Positions 35,476 through 47,345 of a stretch of 64,000 bases of DNA are shown one piece after another. Origin of the DNA: Neodontobutis hainanensis. Lineage: Eukaryota > Chordata > Actinopteri > Gobiiformes > Odontobutidae. The stretch is taken from NCBI GenBank assembly GCA_024349245.1, contig JALDNG010000495.1:290001-354000 (forward strand), written 5' to 3'. Numbering within the stretch: position 1 is the stretch's first letter; every line of letters begins with the position of its first letter. A model generated the notes under the pieces. The model searched no databases and was not told the origin of the DNA. It saw only the letters and a program-made list of their open reading frames with translations. The translations under genes and the position numbers were made by a program.

Positions 35476-35906
35476 ACAAAGAAACGCATACCAGAGGTTC
35501 ATGGCAGTGCCAAAGCTGAATTTAATTATTGAAAAATTGTGACAAATGTGTTTGTAAAATGTAACAATTTTGTGTAAAAATGCTAAAGATTTGGGATTAT
35601 TTCAAAATGCAATAATAATTATTTAAAAAATCTGAGAATTGATTTCTCGGTTTCATAATTTGTATATCATTTGTATAAACACGGTGCAATGTTGTGCATG
35701 ATTTATTAAAAAAAAATTGTTAGTGACTAGAGAAAATTTAGAAGTGTTCATTTAAAAATGTGAATACTTGCAGGGATTTATAAAAATAGTGTTGCATATT
35801 GATGTTTCCTACTTGGTTAAATGATTGTTTATATTTATTGTGAAAAATAATTAACATTATCAGTGTCTTCACATATAGAATATAATTTTTTATAATAGTG
35901 TAGCAG
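35476..35906. other. AT-rich, no recognised feature
   Basis: Low-complexity A/T-rich sequence directly left of the duplicated block. Confidence 0.5.
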
Positions 35907-36821
35907 ATCAGTCTCCAGAATTCCACACTTATCTCTTCCAGAGATGCCCCCAGCAAACAAGAGTTTGCACAAAACTCCACACGGATTATAACGTCTGTCT
36001 TTTATCATTTACAGACCTCCAAACTGTTTTACTAAGGACTCAGGAACCTTCAGTAAACCGTGATTAACTATTCTGCGTTGTTTGACCAGGACAAAACCTG
36101 GCCAGGGCGCATCCCAGGTCAAAGGTGACTCAGGACCACTATCACATCCTGGCACCATGTCAAAGGATCATAATTTTGGGAGATAAAGTTGTTGATTCAG
36201 CTTTAACCAGAACTTTCTTTAGCCATCCTAAGGACACATCCTAGGCCCTTCAACACCAACAGGCCCCTGGCGCCGCTGTCAAATCGGTCATAACCAATGA
36301 CTGTAGAAGGGCTGGACATAAGGAGTGTGGCGTCACCCATAGCGTTACGAACTTCGAAAATGAACCCATTTCAGTCGCCATTTTTAGCCGTTGTGGGGCC
36401 GCCATGTTGATTTTTGGAGCCAGAAGTCCTAATTTGGGCATATGAGCTAGGTTTGAGTGCGGCGTTAGCATGGTAACCAGCGAGCCAATCAGAACCGGGC
36501 TTGTTGAAAGTTGAAAGTTGAAAGGTGAAATTCCTGCAGATAGCGGCAAAGCCATTGACGGTAGAAGGCGCTGACCAATCTCATCCTCTGTTTTTGCTGC
36601 ATTTTGACTGCTGGCTAACTTGAGGTAAATGTTATATTTATTTGTAATTCATTTTTTTTTTATTTCTTTAATTTCACTCATAATAACTTGATTTTAATCA
36701 ACATATAGTATTGAAAGATTTTTTTTTTAAAGTAGGTTAAAAACATTGTTACTTGCATGCGAACATATGCTAGTAGTTAACTGTAATCAGAGCAGTGTTT
36801 CCTTTTTTATTGCTAAATCTC

Positions 36822-36854
36822 GTTTTAATAACTAATGGCATTAGTTATTAAAAC
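36822..36854. repeat. Perfect 16-bp palindrome
   Basis: GTTTTAATAACTAATG, one base, then its exact reverse complement. The same structure is in copy 2 at about 55185-55217. Confidence 0.95.
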
Positions 36855-38171
36855 TAATTGACTTTCTTATATTTAGTTTTTACCCAAATTATGTATAGAA
36901 TAATATATGGGTAAAACGAAGTGTATTATTAGGTAAGCATTATCTAATTTAATGATTATATCTCCCTTTCAGGTCACTATTATTTACCCCTTCTACGGTT
37001 ATTGGCTCGACAGAGACCTGAGCTAAAACATCTCTGCTCCTTCACTGAGCCCTCTGCTGCTGCTCTACTTCAGGTGAATTTCACTTTTACACCAACATCT
37101 ACGGTTTTAAATATTCTCCTGCTTTAGTAAGCACCATGTTGTCATCTTTGTTCTAAAATACATCTACAGCTAGCAATAGTACTAACCTGCTTATCAATAG
37201 ATAGCCTCGTAGTTATAAACTGTATGTTGTAAAAATATATAAAGTAGATCATTTAGAATTATAGTTTCTGTATGATATATATCTTAGCTTAATGATAGTT
37301 TTCTTAAAATAGACACATTGCATACATATTTTTAAAAACTGGTTATTTAGAAATTGTAAACAAATATGCTGTATTTTTGAGATGGAGTAAATATGAGTTA
37401 AACCAGTTTTGATTTTTGTTTTTCAGTTTCCTTACCTGTGCAGCTGCAGGTCAAAGACCTCAGGAGCCACCTGAAAGTTCAAGAAACCCTTCCATCTTTG
37501 AGCACTACTTTATCATTACAATTTAATAATACACAAAACAATATGTTTTATGATTTCTGGTTCTTTTCCACAATACCTTCTATTGCTTATGGCATTCTAA
37601 AATAACACTATAGTAATAAATGATTTAAAGTTTTGTCTGTTTGCTTTCATCTACTTTCACGTTATTTAAAAGTTTCTTTAAAAAAGCCTTTTTGCAAGTT
37701 ATTAACTCTGTGCACTTAAAAACAAAGTGTATACATTATGTCAGATTCAAGATCTTAAAAAAACAGTTTATATATGCTTTCAAACCTAGAAGCACATAAA
37801 TGAATGGAGATTGTATTTTGTTTTAAGTTTATTTAAAAAAACGCTCAAGTTGTAGATGGACCAGGATGTGATGTAGGATGAAGCTGAGGAAGCCGAGGCT
37901 GGGCTAGGTCAACTGTCCAGGAGCAGAGAAGAACAGAGCAGCAGAGGACCTGACTGGACTGGGCCGACAGAAAAGCAGCAGCAGACAGGTAACTGTAGAG
38001 GAGCTCTGCGAAAACAGAGAACAAAGTAAAAAGTTATGTTTAAAACAAGTCTTGCTGTTGGGCCCGGTCACCTCTGAACACAGTTAATCACAGGAAAAAA
38101 AACACTTCACCAGCTCACTGTGTTACTGTGTGTGTAAGAACTGTTTTTAAGAAAATAGTGGACTTTGATTT

Positions 38172-38531
38172 CATTCATTCATTTTCTACCGCTTTGTCCC
38201 GTTAGGGGTCGCGGGTGACTGGAGCCTATCCCAGCAGCTTTGGGCCTGAAGCGGGGTCCACCCTGGACAGTGGCCAGTTAGTCACAGGGCTAACATATAG
38301 AGACAGACATTGACAGACAACCATTCTCTCTCACTTTCATTCACACTTTAGAGTTGTCAATTAACCTGTACATGCATGTGTTTGGGCGGTGGGAGGAAGC
38401 CGGAGTACCGGAGAGAACCCACAGTAACACGTGGAGGACATGCAGACTCCTCACAGAAAGACCGGAGTCGGCCGAGAGAATGTTTGAGTCTGCCGGGTTT
38501 TGAACTCACGACCTTCTTGCTACGTGCACCC
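38172..38531 (+). mobile_element. 360-bp retroposon nested in the hAT-like element (copy 1)
   Basis: Flanked by the exact 13-bp duplication TGGACTTTGATTT (38159-38171 and 38532-38544). The sequence (ATTCATTTTCTACCGCTTTG, TGGAGCCTATCCCAGC, GGTGGGAGGAAGCCGGAGTA, GACCTTCTTGCTACGTGCAC) is a very common fish dispersed repeat. The long target duplication indicates insertion by a LINE enzyme. Confidence 0.85.
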
Positions 38532-40037
38532 TGGACTTTGATTTGAACTTACATTTTCCTAAATATAATAATTAATGTACAGTACATTTCAGTTAATCGA
38601 AATGTACAGTGTCAGAGGTCATGTCTGTCATGTTTAAAACCTGGCTTAAACATTTACCTGTCTACTGTTGTCATGATTTACAGATGATAAATGTACAAAT
38701 ATAAAACTAACACATGCACTTTAGCTACAGTAATTTTCAAGAGATGTATGACTGTAGAGTAAGGAAAGTGTTTTCTAGAGTAAAAAAGTCTCAGAGGTTA
38801 GTGGGCACTGCACGTGTAATGTTTAATGTAATGTGTAGTTTAATCTAACACTCACCTTTGTCTGAATATCTTCTTCAAAGTGCTCACACCACAACAAGAG
38901 CCTTTCTTCTGATCAGCCTCAGCATCACCTTTAGCCTCAGTTTGACAGCATCACATTTAGGAAATCTGTGAGAGAACAATTTCTATTTTAATAAAACAGA
39001 CATGTGTCAAATGTATTTACCAAAATGACACAACCCAGATCTTTGTAAAAGAGTACATTAAGCCCACTTCTAATTTTGATTATATTATTATGATTATATT
39101 ATGGCATTTACTGACTTTGCAAACTACACAGTAATTTTTCAGTCAGATACATTTATCCTTAATATTATCTTGCTAAAAACTAAAAAAAAACATTATGCTT
39201 AATTCCTTCCAAATTGAAGGTTAGATATGACCTTATATCATATTATTACCAAGTTTGGTCCAGTGTATCATATTAAGCTATCGTTAAAGCGGTGGAGAGC
39301 CACCTTGGGTCAGCTAAAAAGCATTATAACAAATGTATATATTCTGACAGTATTTTAAAACATGCAAAAATGTACTCACCTTGAAACTGGAGCGTGCTTC
39401 ATTTAGTGCAGTTGTACGATGAAAAAGTAACTTAAATTAGCGGAGTTAAATCAAACACAGCTAGCGTTAGCTTTTAGCTAAAAGCAAGCGATCTCCATAC
39501 ATGAACAGCAACAACTAACAAACTAATTAACAAAAAACAAAGACTTACTGGCTAAAAAGTTTCGGAAAACAAAGACTAACTAAAAACAATCTTTGGGTGT
39601 AGCAAAAAGCTTGAACTTCACTGATTTAAAATAGTTAGGTCTCCACGAGTCTCTCTTCTGTTCATATAACGCTATATTCCAGCTGCTTTTTTTTTACCGA
39701 GAGCAGCTTAAAACTACAAAATGCCGGTAGCGAGATCAGCCACGCCCCCACGATCCGACATAGCAGAATAGAGGCATCTGATAGGTAGGTTATTAATCTT
39801 AATAGTATGAGTTATGTGACAAATATCAATATAGCAATTACGGGAATAATAAGATTGTGTTCAAAGAAAGGCGGCAGCGTTAGAATGATGACTGTGAGAA
39901 AAATAGTCACCGTAATTGCCGATTTTTCAATGGATGTCAATAGGGGTCATGCTTGATGGAGCCAACCCCTACTTCCTATTTGGCACAGACCGAGCGGGCT
40001 TGCTATGTCCAGCCCTTATACCGTCAATGGTCATAAC

Positions 40038-41950
40038 TCTGGAGATCAAAGTTTGTTTGATCACACCAAAAACCCTGAACTTCTGATGATCAGACACTGT
40101 CCCCTTGTGGTTGAATGGACAAAGAACTATGACTTTTCCCTAAAGGACATTTCGTTTTAATAAGAGTTAGTGTGTGAATGTACTGCTGTTTATACTGTTC
40201 TTTTCCAGGGCCGAAGTCGTGACGAGAACTCCTCATCCTAGTTTTGTTTGCAGGTTGTGTTCTGTTTTATGGAAATGTAACAATTGTTTCCATCATGTCC
40301 TGACAAATGCCCCTGTATAACTTTGCAGTACAAGTGTTTTGCGTGTTTATGAAAAACCAACAGAAATTGCGAAACAGAATGTTTTAAAACTTAGTTTAAA
40401 CATTTAAACTTTAGTCAAAATTCCCAAAGCGACGCCATTCTCCGTAAGACACGCCCCGTCCGAAGGTGAAATAGCTGGCACACCGCCAGAGAATCTTTCC
40501 TTCTCCCTTCGCCTTTCGCCCTTTTTTCGCTTGAATCATTGAATCTGCGGCCTTCTGGCGGACGGTCCAGTAGGACTGCCTCGCCGCCGCAACCCTTGGG
40601 CCTCGTGGAAGCGAGTTAACTTTCCTTTGTTCTAAAGACCGTGCCTGCTAAAGCGTCTGCTCTTCCCCAAAAGAGCGTGCGTAGAAGCAAGTTTTAACCA
40701 GCAAAGCAACAGCTGAGAACTCTTTCATGGACCGTGAAATAACCTACACAAACTTCAACTTTTACACAGTACAACCGAGGAGATGCCATGCTAGTTTGGA
40801 CAGCAACTAGGCGTTTTGTTCTCTTTCCCGGGTGCACGGCGACCCACACCCCTGGAAGAGATCTGCATGTGACGGCACCTCTGGTGCGTGGAGCGCTTCA
40901 TTAGTAAGTGACGAACTTTCTGGAGAACATTCAGGGCGCTTGTCTCGGACCACTGATATCGACCACACCGTGCGGGCCAGCACCCGCTGACTATAGAGTA
41001 AGTCCGACGTGACACAACTGCCTTGGCGTCATTACAATCTCTAGCCCTGAAGCCTCCATCTCCTTTTCCCGTTAAAAGTCCCTTTTAAATTTCCCTAATC
41101 TAGATTAACCTGTTCAAAACATTCCTGGTTTCATCATATCCTCCATGCAAATGTTTATCTCTGTGTATTCCCATTGTGTTCAATTGTGTTTTAATGCTTT
41201 ACCATGTTCCGTCATATTATTCACCATTGTATAATCTTTAATAAAATCCCATAAAGACATTAATATTTCCCTGTTTATATCAAGAAATGTTCAAAAAGCA
41301 GAAGAATTTGCTTCCTTTTAGATTAATGAGACTAGACTTACAGTTTCTGTGGCTCTGTCTAAAACTAGAGTGGTGCCCCTTTTAATTAGAAATTCATTTT
41401 AATAAATTAATATCAAAAATTTTATTAAAATTAATCTGATATGTTTATGTAAACATAGTCATACAGTATGCTACTACAATAGTTAACAGTAAATTCAGAA
41501 GTGGGTATCAAACTGGTAGCCCTGGTAGGTAATTAGAAGTAGCTCTTAATTACAAAAGGGTTTGAGACCCCTGCTGTAGAGTTTTGACTGGAAGCACAGA
41601 TTCAGGTTAATATCCTTTTTTTAAGCATGAGTTTATGTTACAGTGTGTAATGCTGTCTTTCTGACATGAATGTTCAGGACAGTGGCAGCAGTTAAGTGAT
41701 TAATGTGCAAACTGATTATCCCTGAGTTTGCAAACACCACATGGCAAGAATTACAGTAATTATTGTGCTAACAGCTCAAATAGAATAAATAACATTGTCA
41801 CTGTGCACAATTTAAGTAAATGATGATGAATTAAGTCAGCCCAGGTGAGTGCGTGAAGCCAGTCCGTGTAGACAGTCCATGGCAGTAGTGCGACAGTGGT
41901 AAAGCCGGTGAATAACTGAGGTAGAATGCCAAGCTCCCTCACCATCCTCT
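40038..41950. other. Unrecognised part of the block, CpG-rich at 40430-41060
   Basis: Together with 35907-36286 this was one continuous sequence before the hAT-like insertion. The CpG-rich stretch and AATAAAATCCC near 41240 would fit an LTR or a promoter/terminator region. I found no integrase, gag or primer-binding site and leave it unnamed. Confidence 0.4.
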
Positions 41951-42211
41951 TGACTCAAGCTTCACTTCCAGCTCTTGGACAAGTCTCCTTACTGCTCCTC
42001 CTGCCTCTTGTGTATGCGTCTTTTGTCTCATAATACTAAATTTCTCTTATTTCTCTTAGACTTTACTGCCTGCTGGACTCCTAAAAACTGGAAATGGATC
42101 TGATTACCTGGTCTCTTAGCGCAATTAACACAATTTTTTCCCCTTTCTATCCTATTAATATCATCATCCCGAACCAACCGTCTGCCATTTGACATCTGTC
42201 TGACTCTTTAC

Positions 42212-43087
42212 TACGGAGCCCCTCTGGTCACACTATGTCAAAAAAATAGATGTAACTAACTCGTGGCCTCAAGATATGCCAAGTCGTGGCCTCAAGATAC
42301 GCTACATCGTGGCCTCAAGATACGCTAAGTCGTGGCCTCAAGATACGTGAATATAAAAGGAGAATGCACAATGGAGCAGCTTTTCTCCCGAAGCATGCAC
42401 GCTAGCATGAGGGCATGCACGCTAAATCTGCCACCCATAAGGCTCATACATACAGCCAGATGGAGGTACCGTGACCTAAGCCTAGAACGCCCTCTGCTGA
42501 CGTTTTATTGTAGGCTACACAGACATGCTTTTCCAAAATGTGAAACACTTCAATAATTAATGAACCAGTCTGCACACTACTATAGACTATCTTAACATCA
42601 TAATCAGAACTACTTAATTGATCTTTATTGATATCGATAACCCAGGGGACAATTGTCACAGTTGATGTGCACATCAAGGCGTTTAAAGAAATATAAATAA
42701 TAAAAGTTGGTAAATAAACAAGTAGCCTATATACATGTAAAAGTATAAATATACGCTATAAAATATGAAGAGTTATAAAGGACCATGGATATGCAGCCTA
42801 CAAGATTTACATTACTGTATTAACAGAATAGAATTGATTGTGATGAACAGTACTAGTAAATAAATAGAAGCAGAACTGCAGAAAACTATATTACACTGAA
42901 TATTAAAACATAATGCACAGAATGTGAATTATTACATTGCACTACAGTACAGGGTCCATTTAAATAAAGGGTCTATGTGTCAGACACTTCACCATCTTGA
43001 GGCCACGAGTTAGCTTATCTTGAGGCCACAACTTAGCTACATATATATATATATTTTTTTACATAGTGTGACCAGAGGGGCTCCGTA
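42212..43087. mobile_element. 876-bp inverted-repeat transposon (copy 1)
   Basis: Ends TACGGAGCCCCTCTGGTCAC in both directions. Flanked by CTTTAC (42206-42211 and 43088-43093), extendable to 7 of 8 matching bases if the terminal T/A are counted as target. Copies of TCGTGGCCTCAAGAT lie just inside both ends, in opposite orientations. No coding region is recognised; the open frame at 42332-42556 runs through the terminal repeats. Confidence 0.82.
42261..42350 (+). repeat. 23-bp tandem repeat, about four units, subterminal in the 876-bp element
   Basis: Units TCGTGGCCTCAAGATACGCT + AAG at 42261, 42284, 42307 and 42330. Two inverted copies lie near the other end (about 42998-43032). The arrangement suggests transposase-binding sites. 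Confidence 0.9.
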
Positions 43088-43596
43088 CTTTACTGTAATT
43101 TCTAAAAGTTATGTCATTAAAATGACATAACTTCATGTAACCACTGGGTGTTGTAAGGAGCTTTTGTTGATTTTAATTTAGGATGAGATAACATCTGGCA
43201 ATAAGGAAGGTAAAAGCAGGAACTTCCAACTGTGCTGATGAATACTGTGTGTATTCCTCAGGAAGGCAAAAGATGGCTACATGCGGGGAAGCACAGATTG
43301 ATACTGAGTGAACCTTAGACAGTGTGAAAATAACTTTCCCAAAGATTACAAGGTGATCCAGCACAAATATCAGACATCCACCATACTTGGAAAAATCTGT
43401 GACAATTATATTTTGGAGAAATGACATCTAAAAAAGAGAAGCAACTTAGCAGCAGAAGCCTACAGAACTGTGTAAGTAAAGACCATTGACTCTACCTGCA
43501 TCGACTTCACAGAACAGGACACTTGAATTGCACTTTTTTTTTGTACCAATTATTTGCACTTATATTTTATTACTTCTATTACCCTCTACTTGAATA

Positions 43597-44139
43597 TTGT
43601 CTTTTCTGTTCTTCAATGTGTTTTCAAATTCCTACTGTCATTTCTACACGGACATTTTCATAGGTTTCACGCAAAGGAGATGCAACCATAATAATCTGCA
43701 TGTTATATCACCATCCATAACTGCCTCTTCTACTTTCTCAGTAGGCTTGTGGAACTGTCAGTCTGCTGTGAACAAAACTAATTTCATTACCGCTTTTGTT
43801 CAGCATTCTGGTCTTTCAGTTGTAGCACTTACAGAAACATGGATCAAACCAGAGGACTCTGCCACTCTCGCTGCCCTCTCCCATAATCACACTTTCTCCC
43901 AAAGTCCTCGCGTCACAGGAATGGGTGGAGGGACAGGACTACTTATCCCTACCGACTGGAAGTTCAAACAGCTAGCACCCTTGTGTGACAACATCTCCTT
44001 CGAGTTCCATGCTGTTATCATCACCCACCCTGTTAAGTCATTTTGTAGTTACCCATCCAGGTCTACTCGGACATTTCTTGGAGGAGTTGGGCGTTTATCC
44101 GATGCTCTGCGAGCATCGTGCCAGCCTCCGGTCAGCTGA
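43597..44139 (+). pseudogene. L2 endonuclease fragment, frameshifted (copy 1)
   Basis: Residues 50-145 read VGLWNCQSAVNKTNFITAF, LSVVALTETWIKPEDSAT and TGMGGGTGLLIPTDWKFKQL, the N-terminal part of an AP-endonuclease with its TETW motif. At about 44030 the frame is fused by a deletion to a downstream peptide (TRTFLGGVGRLSDAL). Two bases are then missing relative to copy 2 at 44109, and the frame ends at 44139. No active enzyme can be made. Confidence 0.8.
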
Positions 44140-44552
44140 GAGAAAATGGCGCAAGTCAAAAGATCTCACTGATCAAGTTCAAAGTTCGCTCACCTCATAT
44201 CTTCACTCACTAATACAGACCTATGTTCCTTGTGTTCTTCAAATGAATGTCTGATGGCACCATCCCAAATAGGAAAAATAAATAAATCAGCAGATGATCA
44301 GCAAATTCTGTAGCCATCTTTAAAAAACGCTTGAAAACACCTCTTCCGTCAACACCTGACTGACAAACACTGAATTCTACTTTCTTTCTATCAATTCCTT
44401 TTCTTAAAAAATAAAAATTTTTTTTTATCCTTACCTTTGATTACTGTGCTAGGTTTTGTTTGCTAGTTTATAGTTCCTTGTGTTGAAATTGCTTCCATTT
44501 ATTTGCTCACTTGTAAGTCGCTTTGGATAAAAGCGTCTGCTAAATGTAAATG

Positions 44553-46860
44553 GCACTGTATCAATGTCCTTTACATCCTGTGGATCACTTTCAAGGCAGA
44601 ATCCACCACTGTTCAGCAAAACTCAATCCCAGTTCACGCTCCCGACCCTCCCTTGTTTTGATGGTCGCAAAACCATCAATGGTATAAATTTTTGAGATAA
44701 GAGATTTCTGGGAGGGATTTAACTGTAAAAGTTTATCCCACTCTTCTTTAAGAGGGAGGTGAGGAAAGACAGAAACCTGAAAAGTCAGAAACACCTGGAA
44801 GTACCTGAATAGATGCGTGGACAGGAGATTGTATTCACCAGCCAACTCCGTAAAAGAACAAAACACACCGTCTCTATAGAGATATTTAAAACATTATAGT
44901 CCCTTATCCTGTCATAATGCAAAAACAGGATCAGTAAATGCAAGTTTGAACAAATGATTTTTCTGCAGTGGAGTTAACAAAGAAGCCTGGGTATATTTAA
45001 AGTGCTTACTGAACTATCTTAAGAGTAACAACTGGGTTGCAGGTAAGGCCAGAGGAGCTGACTGTGACTGAATCAGTCAATAAAGCAAGTAGAGAGAATG
45101 ACAGACATGACTGTGCTTCCAAATGACAGCAGGGCAAATCATTAGATTTTGACCAGAATGTAATTCCATGTATATTCACTCCCCAGTAGTAGAGCGATTT
45201 GGTTGAGAGACCACCATTTAACTTATAATTTTGGAATACTTCTGGACCAATCCTCCACAAAAAATGAGATTGTCTATGGATTTAAAAAAAAAACTTTTTT
45301 GTAAAAGATAAAAATAGGTAGACATTGAAATAAAAGCAGGCACTTTGGTAGGACATTCACCTTAATCACATTAGTTCTTCGTATCAGAGAAAGAGGGAGA
45401 AAATCTGCCTTTACCTCAGTGATGAGTGCAGAATTTTTTTTAGTAGAGGGACTTAAAAGTCCTGGCTACATTGACCCCCACATACCAATACCCAGAAGTG
45501 CTCAGTTTAAAAGAAATGTCAGATTGTGAGAGTTGTGTTGCTAGTTTATTGACAGGGAAGCATTTACTTTTTGATACGTTAATCATGTACCCTGAAAACA
45601 GGCCAAATCTGCGAAAGAAAGTCAGAATAGCGGGACATGAACATACAGGTTTCGAAATATACATTAAGTCATCTGGATATAGTGAAAGTTTGAACTCTGT
45701 ACACGACCGGAAAATACGTTTAAAAATAGAAGAGGACCTCTGATAAATAGACAACGGCTATCGGCGTTATTGTAGTTTTTTTTAGAATATATTACATTAA
45801 GTAGAACTAGTATATTGTAGAAGAGTTGACGCCCTTTAATAAATACAGTCTGCTCCTTAGAAATAACAGTTGGAAGCAACTTTTCCAGGCAGTGGGCTTA
45901 AGCTTTCACAAGAATCTTAGTGTCCAGGTTCTATAAAGATACTGTATAGACCTATAGGACGTACAAGGTTCTGGATGTAAGGATGCTAACGGAGGCCTGT
46001 CTCAAAGTAGGGGAGGCCTGTCTCAAAGTAGGGGAGAGACCCTTGTGAAAGCGCCTCAGTGTGAACAGAATGTGCAGTAATGGGATAAGTTTGGCTGAAA
46101 ATGCTCTTTTAAAAAATAAATAAATAACAAACTGGAAATCCATCAAGACCTAGTGCCTTATTACTCTGCATGTTAAGGGCAGGGAACGCTCCTGTGTGAT
46201 CAAACCGAGTCTAATTCAGTAACCACCAAAGGGCACACTGGGGAAATCAAGGTCATCTAAAAGATGCATATCTATTCGATCTGATGGAAGTTCAAAGCTA
46301 TACAACAATGTGTAAAAGATGCAAAAATCTAATTGACCAAAGCTGGTTGCTCCAGCCACGCGCCTGACTCATCTTTAATGCAAGGTATTGAATGGGAAAT
46401 CGATTGTTGAAGTAACTGGTGAGCCAGTAACCTTCCCGACTTATCACCATGTTCATAATATTTATCACGTGAATGCAACAAGATGTTCAGCTTCGGTGAC
46501 CAAATTCAGCTGTTTTTAAAGCAGTTTGTCTCTTTAAGAGATCGACTAAAGGAGTTGTTGCCAATTGTTGCTCTACAGAGGCTAGGTCAGCAGAGAGCCT
46601 TTGAAAAGTTGAAGAGTACGAGATGATCTTGACTCGTAAATAGGCTTTTAAAGATTCCCACAACATTGCAGCTGAGATGGGCTTTGATTAAGACTGATGA
46701 AATCATTGATTACATTTGTAATAAATCATGGAATTTACCATCTGCTATGAGAAATGTATTAAATCTCCATTGGCTGGGATAGAGGTCCTGGTGAAAGTTG
46801 AATGTCTGATATAATAGGGTGATGTGCAACATCAGTTACTTTAGGCATTGAATTTGCATC
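44553..46860 (-). mobile_element. L1-clade LINE (Swimmer-like), decayed, - strand
   Basis: Read from 46860 to 44553: linker region (LLHSRDKYYEHGDKSGRLLA-like at about 46480-46420), reverse transcriptase (KLSLYPDDLMY at about 45690-45655, YPDD in place of the usual YADD; SGYMINVSKSKCFPVN; YWYVGVNVARTFKSLY), and the C-terminal part (YTQASLLTPLQKNHLF at about 45000-44950, LSTHLFRYFQV, SALKVIHRM). Frameshifts and stops throughout. The duplication edge at 44981 falls inside this element, and the reading continues smoothly across it. Confidence 0.8.
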
Positions 46861-47345
46861 TACACTCACCTAAAGGAATTATTAGGAACACCTGTTCAAT
46901 TTCTCATTAATGCAAGAATCTATTCAACCAATCACAAGGCGTGGTAAAGACAATCTCCTGAGCTCCAAACTGAATGTCAGAATAGGAAAGAAAGGTAATT
47001 TAAGCAATTTTGAGAGTGGCATTGTTGTTGGTGCCAGACGGGCTGGTCTAAGTATTTCACAATCTGCTCAGTTACAGGGATTTTCACTCACAACCAATTC
47101 TAGGGTTTACAAAGAATGGTGTGAAAAGGTTAAAACATCCAGTAGGTGGCAGTAGTGGGCGAAAATGCCTTGTTGATACTAGAGGTCAGAGGAGAATGGG
47201 CCAATTGACTCAAGCTGATAGAACTTTGACTGAAATAACCACTCGTTACATCTGAGGTATGCAGCAAAGCATTTGTGAAGCCACAACACACACAACATTG
47301 AGGCGGATGGGCTACAGCAGAAGACCCCACCGGTATTACTCATCT
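46861..47345 (+). mobile_element. Tc1/mariner element, 5' part only
   Basis: Starts TACACTCACCTAAAGGAATT (terminal repeat with TA). It encodes degraded transposase N-terminal sequence (GKKGNLSNFESGIVVGARRA, GLSISQSAQLQGFSLTTNSR, VYKEWCEK). It stops abruptly after AGACCCCACCGGT; the catalytic half is absent. Confidence 0.8.

Larger units (their letters stand above)
36295..40029. mobile_element. Non-autonomous hAT-like element, 3.74 kb (copy 1)
   Basis: Inverted ends CAATGACTGTAGAAGGGCTG and, in reverse, CATTGACGGTATAAGGGCTG, continuing GGACATA. They are flanked by the exact 8-bp duplication GTCATAAC (36287-36294 and 40030-40037). 8-bp duplications and CA...TG ends point to hAT. There is no long open frame, so it depends on an outside transposase. 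A retroposon is nested at 38172-38531. Confidence 0.82.
41960..44552 (+). mobile_element. L2/Maui-type LINE, internally deleted (copy 1)
   Basis: 5' region at 41960-42211 and 43088-43590, endonuclease at 43740-44060, then a large internal deletion. The 3' end closes with AAGTCGCTTTGGATAAAAGC and GTCTGCTAAATG (44517-44552), the standard tail of fish L2 elements. A separate transposon (42212-43087) sits in the 5' part. Almost all of the reverse transcriptase is gone. Confidence 0.85.
35907..44981 (+). repeat. 9.08 kb duplicated block, copy 1
   Basis: Near-identical to 54272-63353 in the same orientation. It starts ATCAGTCTCCAGAATTCCAC and ends GGAGTTAACAAA. It contains, in order, a 3.7 kb hAT-like element, a CpG-rich stretch, a L2 LINE interrupted by an 876-bp transposon, and the 3' end of an L1. 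The L1 runs on without a break beyond 44981, so this is the likely source copy. Confidence 0.97.

Noticed and set aside
40038..41100. Endogenous retrovirus or LTR element
   Set aside because: CpG-rich and LTR-like in feel, but no gag, integrase, polymerase, primer-binding site or paired LTRs were seen.
42261..42350. Possible CRISPR-like or regulatory tandem array
   Set aside because: Four adjacent 23-mers without spacers, mirrored at the other end of a transposon; best seen as subterminal transposon repeats.
42332..42556. 74-codon frame, identical in both block copies (also 60700-60924)
   Set aside because: Conservation simply reflects the recent duplication, and the frame spans transposon subterminal repeats.
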